From the NCBI GenBank assembly GCA_026770575.1, contig MU657190.1, positions 195,247 to 222,564 on the forward strand: DNA of 27,318 nucleotides, given 5' to 3'. The first letter of the stretch is position 1. Each line of letters opens with the position of its first letter. Of the stretch, positions 18,780 through 26,850 are shown one piece after another. The stretch is from Pelagophyceae sp. CCMP2097. Taxonomy: Eukaryota; Sar; Pelagophyceae. The notes below the pieces were generated by a model. That model did no database searches, was not told where the DNA came from, and worked only from the letters and a program-made list of their open reading frames with translations. A program made the position numbers and the translations under genes.

Positions 18780-20772
18780 GGTCCAGGCTTGCCGCGGAGC
18801 AGACGCGGCGTTTCGCCGCAGCAGGCTCGCCGCTGTTCGGCACGCGGCGAGCACGGCGTCGTTCCACGCTTCCGTCCGGTCCACGCCCCCAAACCCGTAG
18901 TCCGCCACGACACGCGTCGCCGCGCGCAGGGCGCCCATGTCCGCCAGCCTGCGAACGTGTTTGAGGGCGTTGAAACGATTGACGTTTGCAAACGTCCGGC
19001 GAGACGCACCGCGACTTGTTCGCCAAATGGTCAAATGCCAAGGCAGCCGTGCATCGAAGCGCGTTGCGCACCACGTCGGCGTGCCGGCCGTGCATCGCCG
19101 CGCGGATGCACCTGTTTGGACAGCGTGTGATCAACACGTGCTCCAGCGACTCGGCAAGTCCCCGGTTGTATCTTCTCCATCTTGGCGTCTGCAAGGCCCC
19201 CGTTTATATGCGACGTCGCCCGCGCAGGACGCGGCTTTGTGCGACTGCATGGCGTCGCCCGCGGCGAGACCCGTCCGCCCCGACTCGTTCGAACAGAGAT
19301 TGGCCAGCGTCTGAAAGATCGGCGGCAACATCGCATCCTCCGCCAGCAGGTCGGCGGCGCCGACGGCGAGGCACAGCGCGGCGTCGGCGGACCCTCCGAG
19401 GCAGATTGTTGAACCGAAAGGAGACGCAAAGCACAAATTCCCGAGGGCCTTTGCACAGTCCCGAACGACCGCCCCGTCGCGCGCGTACAAGCAGCAAGCC
19501 ACGATGGGCTCGACGCCGCCGACGTCCGCCAAAAGCTTGCGGTTTACCTGGGGAGCATGGCCTTGGCCAAAGGGGCGACGGTCCCTTGGGCGACGGTCCC
19601 GGTTTTCTGACCTCGCATCTGGCCAACCTCGCAGACCAGTCTGATACCTCGGGCACGTGGAGCGCACCTCCGAGTGGAACGTGATGTTCGTTATGGCCTG
19701 CAGCGCGGCGCACTGGACGGACTCAGTCACTCGAGCGCCTTGGAACGATTCGGGCGGCTTTGGAGGCGTCGCGGCGCCATCTCCACCGCTTCCGCGGTTG
19801 AGCGGCGGCGGCAGCGCCTACTCCGCCACGCACGCGTCGGTCGCCGTCGTCGGCGTCTGCGAAACCGCTCTCGATTGACGTTTCGGGAAGATGTTTCGAC
19901 GCACCTTTCGCAGAAGGTCGCAGAGCGCGCCGAGCGCATTTTCCGCGGCAAACACGATGCGATGCGCTGGTACCAGCGCCACCGCCGCCACCACTCGGCA
20001 GGCGTGGCTCAGCACCGCCGGCTGCCGGGCGACGGTGATGCACTGGAGGAGAACAGGGATGCCTCTCGCCGCGACGACCGCAGCTCTTGCCGGCCCGTCC
20101 GCAAAGCACACGTGCGCCAACGCCAATAAAGCCGGTCCAGCCAGTAGAGATGCGACGTCGCCTCTCCGCCGGCAGCGCGAGACGTCGGCGGCGAGCTTTT
20201 CGCTGTTATTGAAGACGTGCTCCGAGTGCACCATCGCCCGCGTGGCTCGGTCCACGATGCCTACGAGAAATTGCGGCACGCCCGCGATGATCAACTTGTC
20301 CTGCTGGGCGTGCGGCGCCGCGACGGCGACGTTGAGGGCGTAGCGGACGAAGGCGAAGTCGATTGCGTCGAGGCTGAGGTCAGCGCCGGGGCCCGCCGCC
20401 TACGTTGGCCGTCTTCCTCCCGGCGTCCTCTGTGACGCTTGCCACCATGTCGGCTGCGTCCTCTATGATGCTTTTCACCACGTCTTCCTCCCGGCGTCCT
20501 CTACGACGACGCTGACAAGACTTTACGGTTGGCCCACGGTAGACGCCGGCGGGTGCAGTTGGTAGTCTATATACAAATCCGTTCAGCCATTGCCCCAGTA
20601 GCTGCTTCTCGCGCCGGTCCGAGTGCGACGCCTCCTCCGCCGCGATCTCCCGCGAGCGCGTGCGTTGCTCTACTCCTGCAGAGACTTCCCTGGCCGTAGT
20701 TTCAAGCCGCCCGACTCGGTTGCCCAGCTTGTTCAGCTGCGCCTCGACGTCGTCCAGCACCTCGCCCGCCAT
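18780..20772 (-). CDS. Armadillo-repeat protein, multi-exon
   Basis: Several minus-strand exons read as helical armadillo repeats. From the ATG at 20772 the first reads VLDDVEAQLNKLGNRVGRLE, a coiled coil. Near 20380-19870 come IIAGVPQFLVGIVDRA, GPALLALAHVCFADGPAR, ARGIPVLLQCI and AENALGALCDLL. Near 19750-19290 come CAALQAITNITFHSEVR, GGVEPIVACCLYARDGAVV, CAKALGNLCFAS and ILPPIFQTLANLCSNE-like helices. Near 19160-18800 come SLEHVLITRCPNRCIRAAM, ALRCTAALAFDHLANKSR, then ALRAATRVVADYGFGG. Armadillo proteins are protein-binding solenoids. Exon borders are not resolved; the frame changes need at least four introns. The coding sequence may begin farther upstream, since 20940-20800 (minus) also reads as protein (AAYVAGERLAQRRGDTPQQF). 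Its 3' end may be the exon at 17003-17430. Confidence 0.65.
20409..20502. repeat. Direct repeat inside armadillo gene 5' part
   Basis: A block with core TCTTCCTCCCGGCGTCCTCT occurs at about 20411-20430 and 20481-20500. Both copies lie in or beside the exon encoding KSIIEDAADMVASVTEDAG. It looks like a local duplication of about 70 bp. Confidence 0.6.
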
Positions 20773-21286
20773 GGCCTCTAAAGCCTCGCCGAACGTCGAA
20801 AGCGCCTACGTCGGCGTCTGCGCCTCCAAGCGGCCCCGCCGACGCGGACCCCATTCGTACAAAGGCCAGAAATTGCTGCGGCGTGTCGCCCCGGCGCTGC
20901 GCCAGCCGCTCGCCGGCGACGTAGGCCGCGCTGAACCTGCGACCGCGACTCGGCGGGCTACGCGGCGGGCTACGCGGTGCCGGGCCCGGGACACGACGCA
21001 CCGTCCTCCGCGGCGGCCCATGGCGGAGCAGGCCGCGCAAGGCACAACCAGGGCCGCGCAAGGCACGAGACGGCGCTGCGGCGCGGCAGCACGGCCGACG
21101 TGTGCGTTGGTCGCGTCCCGGCGGACGAGGTCCCGCGGCTCGCGCAACGCTCTCGATGCTCGCCAAAAATGAACGATGGTTCTTCAGCGATAATCACAAG
21201 TTTCCTGACTAAGACCAACCACACCTCAACGCACTCGACTCATCAGACGCAAACAACTTTCTCCGCCTCGCGACTCCCTCCTCACA

Positions 21287-21943
21287 ATGATGATGCTCCT
21301 CACCTCCTCGCTGCTGCTGGCGCCGTGCGCGCTCGGCTACGTCGCGCCGGCGCGCGTACGCGTGGCGCGGCCGCTGTCTCGGCTGCAGGCCTACGTCCCC
21401 GACGGCCTCACGCCGGAGCAGTGGAAGGCGATGCAGGACAAGGACAAGGCAAAGGCCAAGAACTACGGCGAGAACGGCCCGCGCGGCTACAAGTCTCGTT
21501 CGTTCAACTCGTTCGTCGAGGCGTTTGAGCGCGGCGAGGCCAAGCACCTGCTGCCCGTCGACCCGCGCAAGGTCAAGAGCGGCGAGATCCCCATGGAGGA
21601 CGTGCCGTACATGCAGCGCCCTTCCGGGTCGTGGGACGGCGCGGACCTCAAGGGTGACGCGCGCAAGCGCGCTGCGGCCAAGCAGGCCAAGGGCGAGTAC
21701 ACCATGGGCAAGTGGCTCGCGTCGGACTACGAGTACGAGAACGGCGGCAAGAACAAGGTCAACTCCTTCTTCGGCCAGTTCGCGAAGAAGCAGGAGGACG
21801 TCCAGACTCGCGCGAAGAAGAACGGCATCTCCAACGACGACCAAATGTGGCGCGACGCCGGCGCGCTGTCCAAGGACAAAATCGCAAAGCAAAAGGCGAC
21901 GAACATCAACGCCCCCGAGAAGAAGTTCTTCGGCCTCTTCTAG
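21287..21943 (+). CDS. Plastid-targeted conserved protein, 218 aa
   Basis: This is a complete single-exon frame from ATG (the first of three Met codons) to TAG. The N-terminus is a signal peptide (MMMLLTSSLLLAPCALG) followed at once by Y-V-A-P and a basic, acid-free stretch (ARVRVARPLSRLQ). That is the bipartite pattern used to reach complex plastids of red origin, where an aromatic residue follows the cleavage site. The mature part is hydrophilic and lysine-rich: LTPEQWKAMQDKDKAKAKNY, GPRGYKSRSFNSFVEAFERG, IPMEDVPYMQRPSGSWDG, then NSFFGQFAKKQEDVQTRAKK, ending KKFFGLF. I know no enzyme with this pattern; it resembles uncharacterised soluble plastid proteins of stramenopile algae. Codon use is uniformly GC-rich and the frame has no interruptions, so it looks well maintained. 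Confidence 0.8.
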   Translation: MMMLLTSSLLLAPCALGYVAPARVRVARPLSRLQAYVPDGLTPEQWKAMQDKDKAKAKNYGENGPRGYKSRSFNSFVEAFERGEAKHLLPVDPRKVKSGEIPMEDVPYMQRPSGSWDGADLKGDARKRAAAKQAKGEYTMGKWLASDYEYENGGKNKVNSFFGQFAKKQEDVQTRAKKNGISNDDQMWRDAGALSKDKIAKQKATNINAPEKKFFGLF

Positions 21944-22045
21944 AGCCCGTGTTGAGCGGGCGCTGTAAGCCTGCGGGAAAGCCGCCGCTGTACCCAGCGT
22001 CGCTCACCTTGTAAATCTAATCTTATATCGTCTACGGAGCGCGCC

Positions 22046-22216
22046 ATGGCGTGCCCGGGTCTACTCCCGATGGCGATTACCCGGCGGCGCCATCTGAGAA
22101 GACTTCGACGGAGCAAAAGAGAGTGGTCGAAGGGCCTCGAGTCTGCCGACGACGGCTCGCTGGCGCAGGACGCTACGGCACTCCAACAGCACCGCGCATT
22201 CGTCCAGCGCGTCTGA
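22046..22216 (+). CDS. Small ORF, 56 aa, unknown
   Basis: The ATG at 22046 (context GCGCCATGG) opens 56 codons to a TGA. The product starts with a hydrophobic-basic stretch (MACPGLLPMAITRRRHLRR) and continues with an acidic, helix-like part (KGLESADDGSLAQDATALQQ). It lies about 100 bp after the plastid gene on the same strand. It could be a first exon, a short protein or chance. Confidence 0.3.
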   Translation: MACPGLLPMAITRRRHLRRLRRSKREWSKGLESADDGSLAQDATALQQHRAFVQRV

Positions 22217-22277
22217 AGGGAGAGCTGCAAGTCCCGAGGGATCCCTACTACTATGAATGTATTCCTACTAAAGATCA

Positions 22278-23011
22278 CTATCGATACGCCTTTGGCTGGT
22301 ACAGCGACGGCGTGTTGCGCCGGTCTTCAAACTCCGTCAGCTTGGCCTGCAAAGCAGCGGGCACGTTTGACGCGGCGCTGGCGGCGAGCGGAAACTTGAT
22401 GGCTATCTCGTCGTCCAAATCATCGATATCTTCACCAATGTACATGGCCACGAGCCTCGGAGCGTCGCGCGGAGTCAGGCCGCACGCCTCGATGAAAGCG
22501 CCCTAGGGAGCGCGATTCAGATACGCGAGTCGACTCCACTTGTTTGCGTGGTATCCGAGACCACATCCGAGATGACTGAGCCCTCGACAAGGCCTTGCTT
22601 CGCCGTTTGCGCTCCCACAAAGAGGCGCCGGATTTGGACCGAGGGGTCGGTGAACGTTCGGATGCCGGACGAGGCGTAGCGCTTCGAGAGCCTACAGAAC
22701 AGAGTTTTTGTTGCTTTGTAGAAACTCAGTAAAGCCTGCAAAGGCGCACCGCTTGGCTAGGGCAGCGGCGTTGCCGCCGCGCATCACGACGGTGAGCGAA
22801 ACGCCGGCCTTTTTGGGCATGCGTTCGTGAAAGGCCTACAAACGTTTTGCCGTCGAGCGGCTCGCCAACGACGGAATCGTCCAAACACAAAGCAAACACA
22901 AAGAATTCCACCGTCGAGGCGCACCTTGGCCACGTCCTCGAGCACGGCGACGTCGCCGTCGTCGTTTCGCGCGCTCACGAGGGCGCAGAGGAAGCGCGCC
23001 TACGACTGGCG
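22278..23011 (-). CDS. Multi-exon gene, unknown function
   Basis: The last exon, 22502-22278, follows a CTCCCTAG acceptor and reads GAFIEACGLTPRDAPRLVAM, then YIGEDIDDLDDEIAIKFPL, ending LYQPKAYR. Upstream exons read SGIRTFTDPSVQIRRLFVG and AQTAKQGLVEGS (about 22690-22570), MPKKAGVSLTVVMRGGNAAA (ATG at 22820) and DVAVLEDVAKVRLDGG (about 22960). A phase-0 GTGGTC donor after the codon for VISD fits the last exon. Composition and helix/strand patterns look like a real soluble protein, but I recognise no family. Whether 22820 is the start or an internal Met is unclear. Confidence 0.45.
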
Positions 23012-23029
23012 TGGCGGCGAGGCTTCGAA

Positions 23030-23084
23030 GGCGGAGGCGGTCGGCGGAGACCCTCGGCGGAGGCGGTCGGCGGAGAACCCTCGG
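23030..23084. repeat. 27-bp tandem duplication
   Basis: Two adjacent copies of a unit containing GGCGGTCGGCGGAGA and CCCTCGG lie between the two minus-strand genes. The second copy differs by an inserted A. Confidence 0.6.
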
Positions 23085-23118
23085 TGGATCCAGGCTCTCG
23101 AACCAGGCTAGGGTTAGG

Positions 23119-23902
23119 GGTCCCGACGCTGCTTCCGCGCGTCTCGCGCCTTTGCGAGGGCGTTCATCTCTTCAAACGTCGTGGCGTCGAAGCTGACCGC
23201 GTCGCAAAGGGATGTCCAGACAGACCTACATCGTTGTGACTGGACCTGCATCGTCCCGTGGCGCAAATGATGCCGCAAACACCTCCGCGCACCTCCTCAT
23301 GGAATTCGTGAGGCTCGCCGTTTTGGGCCTCGGCGCCTCCTCGCGGGGCAGCACGTTTGCAGCGTTTATCCCAGCCCCGAACTTGGCCTGCACTTCCGCC
23401 CGCGTCGCCGGCGCATCCTCAACCTCCGCCTCGCGCTGCTTTCGGAAGATGGCAGCGAACTTGGCCTATCGTGGTGGTGGGCGGAGGCCCTTTTGCGAGG
23501 CCTTCCCGGGCGCTGGAGAAGACCTGTTGTTTTGACGCCCCAGGCAGATACTTTTCGTCCTCCTCCTCCGGAACCGACTCCAGGAACGCGTTTGGGTCGA
23601 GGCCGAGGCTTATCGCCTTTTGCTCGCGGAAGATGTGCGCCTGATTAGACAGTCTTGAGAGTGACAGTCTCGATGAACAAACGAGCGACAGATCTCAAAA
23701 ACGTCCGTCGCTGCCCGGTGGCCAATCGGGGCCCGGAGTCTTGGGCGGTTCTAGAAAGACGCACGAGTTCAGCTTGCCCGAACGCCTTACTTTTCTTAAA
23801 AACGACCACGTCGCGCTTAAACACCACACCACCAATGCCGCCGCCGCGCTGCAGCGATTCCACGAGCGCCGGGAAAACGCAGCAGACGAGCACGGCCCAC
23901 AT
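23119..23902 (-). CDS. Multi-exon gene with signal peptide, unknown
   Basis: The ATG at 23902 gives a signal-peptide-like start (MWAVLVCCVFPALVES). A second exon after a CTAATCAG acceptor (about 23642) reads AHIFREQKAISLGLDPNAFL, ending YLPGASKQQ. A GT-AG intron then leads to an exon reading AKFAAIFRKQREAEVEDAPA and RPKTASLTNSMRRCAEVF. A final exon reads FDATTFEEMNALAKARDARK and ends RRDP at a TAA. Acidic/basic helices dominate. No family is recognised. The protein may enter the secretory pathway or a complex plastid. The junction between exons 1 and 2 is not resolved. Confidence 0.45.
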
Positions 23903-23975
23903 GGTGCCGCAGTGCGGAGCAAGCGGCGCAGCACTAGTCGCCGAAATCAACTCTTCGCTGGAACGCGTCGGCCCG

Positions 23976-23996
23976 AGCGCTAGCGCCGCTAGCGCT
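23976..23996. promoter_or_regulatory. Perfect hairpin in divergent spacer
   Basis: The 21 bases form a palindrome with 10-bp arms (AGCGCTAGCG and complement) around one centre base. It sits between the minus-strand start at 23902 and the plus-strand ORF at 24095. It could be a dimeric factor site or a transcript hairpin; its role is not shown. Confidence 0.35.
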
Positions 23997-24094
23997 GGCT
24001 CATCAGTGGAGCGCTACTACGCCGCGTCGCCCGAGCGCACCGGACCCCGCGGAGGCCACTGGACTCGGAGCAGTGGTCGCAGGCGCGGCGTCGG

Positions 24095-24241
24095 ATGGAG
24101 CTGTTCTATTCGCTCCCGTCGGTGTGGCGGCAGAACCACTTCCACGCGATTACATTCGTCCTCCTCATCCTCGCGCTCGTCGTCTACCTCGTCGAAACGA
24201 CCGTTTCCTCCAAGAAAGAGGCCCGCCGCAAGATCCGATAA
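24095..24241 (+). CDS. Small single-span membrane ORF, 48 aa
   Basis: From the ATG at 24095 to the TAA at 24239 the frame encodes MELFYSLPSVWRQNHFHAI, one strong membrane helix (FVLLILALVVYLV) and a charged tail (SSKKEARRKIR). The frame stays open upstream (PLDSEQWSQARRR), so it may be the last exon of a longer gene. The N-out/C-in tail pattern fits a tail-anchored or small organelle membrane subunit. No family is recognised. Confidence 0.4.
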   Translation: MELFYSLPSVWRQNHFHAITFVLLILALVVYLVETTVSSKKEARRKIR

Positions 24242-25096
24242 CCCGCACGATCCGCGCAAGGCGCGCGCAAACGCCGAAATGAGGACCTCGCGATTGGCCC
24301 CGGCGGTTCATAAGAGGCATGTGTGTGGACGTGTCCGCGGCGGTCGTCGGTGGCGCAGCGGGAGGCTCTTCGCCGACGCCACGTACGGCCGGGCAGCCAC
24401 CGGCGCCGAAGAGCCCTCTGCAGGCTCCACTTTGCTTCTATGTAGAGTTCCGCACAGGTATCCCTACTAGAAATGGCCCCACCGGGCACGAGGCCGACCT
24501 CCGAAGGGGTGCGCTGCCGTCCGGCTGCGAGCGCCACCGCTTGGTTCGAGGGGACCGTGCGAGGGCCGCCCTCTACATGCCCGTCGTCTCGATGCCCGCC
24601 CACTGCCCTCGATGCGACGGCCGCGCTTTTCCAGCCCGCGCCCCGCGGCCACGGCGGCGCGGCGGACGGGTGGCGAATGGGCGTCTTCCGAGGGCCGTCG
24701 CACGCCGTCCGGCCCAAAGCTCCAAAGGTGCCGCGGCTGTCGACGACTGAACCCGCGCGCCGCCGCGGCCTCGGTTCGATGCACGGCGGCGGCGATTCGG
24801 GAGCAGCCGTTCTCGGAGCCCTCTTGGCGCTCGACGACTGCATTCGCACCACTTTTGCAGCCCCCCTCGCCGTCAACCGCAGTCGTGGTTGCTTTGCAGG
24901 AAGACGAGGGCATGCACCCAAGTCGCAAGCGCCTCGAGTGCGCGTCAAATCGCCGGCCGACCTGGTTGCTTTTTAGGAAGACAAGGGCAGGGCAAGCACC
25001 TCGAGCGCGCGTCCTCGGCGTCGAAACGTCCAGCGCCGGCTGATGCAATACGCGCTGTGCTTCCCACAGCGTCCTCCACGTCGAATACGCCGGCAC
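24242..25096. other. GC-rich flank of the AT-rich insert; duplications
   Basis: No gene is supported; the long minus frame 24467-25096 is arginine-rich without domain signs. Near the right edge the DNA is locally duplicated. The segment 24886-24948 recurs at 24963-25017 (both with TGGTTGCTTT, GGAAGAC, GGGCA and GCGCGTC). A further ~30-bp block recurs at about 25009-25041 and 25069-25094 (CGTCCT, then CGTCGAA, then CGCCGGC). The second block abuts the junction with AT-rich DNA. Confidence 0.5.
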
Positions 25097-26437
25097 CTTT
25101 CAAAACCTTACAATTATTGTCTTCCAGATTTTTTTTTAAAGATCCAATTAAATGCTGTCCTAAATCTATAATATTTTTCCCTTTTATTTTCAATTTTAAA
25201 ATACGTCCGTTATTAATTAGATACTCACCCATCTTATCCTTCCCGTCTGAAAATAATTTTTCTTTCATTAAATAATAGTGATCGAATCTACTTCCGTTGA
25301 AAGCATTTAAATATTTAATATGAGAGAATTCATCTGTCCCCATTAAATCATAAAATTCTCTCATACAGATTTTACCTGCGACTTTTTTATAAGTTTTTTT
25401 ACCCGTTTTATCATAATAACCAAACCCAACAATATAAGCGCGATGTTCTTTAATATCATTGTTTCTATGTGTTTCGATATCGTAATGGAGAATTTCCTTA
25501 TTTTTTAATCGGATGTTTTTCGGCAATACGGCTGCGCGTAATATCCCAGGGTTCTTTTTCTCTTGTATGAATTTAACAGCCGACAGAACGCATTTGTGAT
25601 TTACTCCAAGATATTCTTTAAAACAATTTTCGCAGAATTTCCAGTTTGCTTTAATTATAGAATAATGTGAATCAATTAATAAAATTTTAAAATCAGAATC
25701 AATATCCCCCCCTACGAAAATATTACTCAACTCCCCTTTTTCCATCTCTTGACAAAATATCGAAACTTTTTTATCCGGATGTTAAAAATTAAATATCTCT
25801 ACCGAATTATCTATTGTGATTTTAGCATTTTTCTCTATACCGAACTGTGTCCGTAAATCATTACATTGGACTAAACCGAATTTTAATTTACTCGGATATT
25901 GCGAGTTTATACATTTAAAAAAGCAGTTGTTATTGGTTGAGTGTGGCGTTTCGATTTTAATTTTATTTTTCCCTTTTCCTATACTCATTTTTAGTCCGTT
26001 ATTTGTCGAACAACATCCCCCCGATGCTGGTGTGATAAATTTGATATTAAAATATAGGAAAAGTTTTGTATCTTCTAAATCACTTTCTGCACTCCCATAA
26101 TTTAAATTTAAAAACTCTCTTTTTATATCAGCAATATTCATGCGTCTATGAAAATTGTTCAAAGTTCTCGTGGATTTATCTTCTAATTTAATAGCATAAA
26201 TACTTCTTTTCGATTCAATATCATCATATCGGAATATATTTTCTGCTGTATCAGCGTCAGATCCTTCCGATCGCCCGTATTTATATACCACATCGATTTG
26301 AACTGTTCCATTTGGATAATTCATTAACAATGGTGCTATTAGTCTATCGAAGTTTTGCTCATCGTTTAGTTTTTGATTCCAGTTAATACGTTGAACTCTT
26401 ACCGGCTTGAGAACAAATTCAGGAAAATTTACCGAAC
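25097..26437 (-). pseudogene. Protein-primed DNA polymerase B, broken and truncated
   Basis: The frame holds the N-terminal and exonuclease parts of a protein-primed family B polymerase. Exo I is ILHYDIETH (D-x-E), and Exo II is LNAFNGSRFDHYYL (N-x(3)-F-D). These are followed by IIDLGQHLIGSL, which usually precedes the K-G-x-F-D segment. A C-x(2)-C and H-x-C set (FCENCFKEYLGVNHKC) lies before Exo I, and NNCFFKCI farther upstream recalls the N-terminal C-F-x-C segment of Polinton polymerases. A TAA at 25782-25784 interrupts the frame; both sides are in the same frame and read as polymerase. Homology stops at 25097, before Exo III and all polymerase motifs (D-x-x-S-L-Y-P, K-x-Y, Y-x-D-T-D). The frame then runs by chance about 50 codons into host repeats. 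At its 5' end it has no ATG before 26320 although it reads as protein from about 26430. It cannot make an active polymerase. Confidence 0.75.
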
Positions 26438-26850
26438 TTTATTCTTTGTTCTGAATCTTTAAATTTTGGAGTTATATTATTGCGCATGAAAGCCTTTGAT
26501 ATAACACCCGCTTGTTTATTTTTTTTGATTCTTACACGTTGATTTTTTTCGTCTATTTTTTTTTGAATATTTTTTTTTATTTTCTGCTCGAATTTAAAAC
26601 GTTTGTCGTAAATTGTTGTTGGAATTACAAACACGTTCCCGATTAAAACCTTTTTATATGTCGGTAAAATAAAACCTCTTTCGGCATACTTTTTTACCAT
26701 TTTTTTGTAAGATTTGCTCATATCACCTCCAACAATTCTGGTAAATTTTGATTTTTTAAAATAACTATCCACAGCATTTTTAAATTCCTTCTCGTTTTCA
26801 TACACGTCCATAACACTTAAAACATAAAAAAAATTGTCATTTAAACTCAT
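26419..26850 (-). CDS. Lysine-rich AT-rich ORF, upstream of polymerase
   Basis: The ATG at 26850 opens 143 codons to a TGA at 26419. The protein is basic, with a run rich in Lys (KIKKNIQKKIDEKNQRVRIK) after YKKVLIGNVFVIPTTIYD. I recognise no family. It overlaps the 5' end of the polymerase frame by about 20 bases in another frame. The switch lies at a run of four T, and the polymerase frame lacks a start just there, so this ORF was probably the N-terminal part of one longer polymerase gene before a one-base indel. Basic N-terminal parts are common in protein-primed polymerases. Alternatively it is a separate small gene. Confidence 0.5.
   Translation of the reverse strand: MSLNDNFFYVLSVMDVYENEKEFKNAVDSYFKKSKFTRIVGGDMSKSYKKMVKKYAERGFILPTYKKVLIGNVFVIPTTIYDKRFKFEQKIKKNIQKKIDEKNQRVRIKKNKQAGVISKAFMRNNITPKFKDSEQRIKFGKFS

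Noticed and set aside
24467..25745. Polymerase frame continuing into GC-rich DNA as a real fusion protein
   Set aside because: Homology stops at the composition border; the last ~50 codons are host duplications that happen to stay open.
25782..25784. Host use of a code with TAA as a sense codon
   Set aside because: Several intact host genes in the window end in TAA at the expected place.
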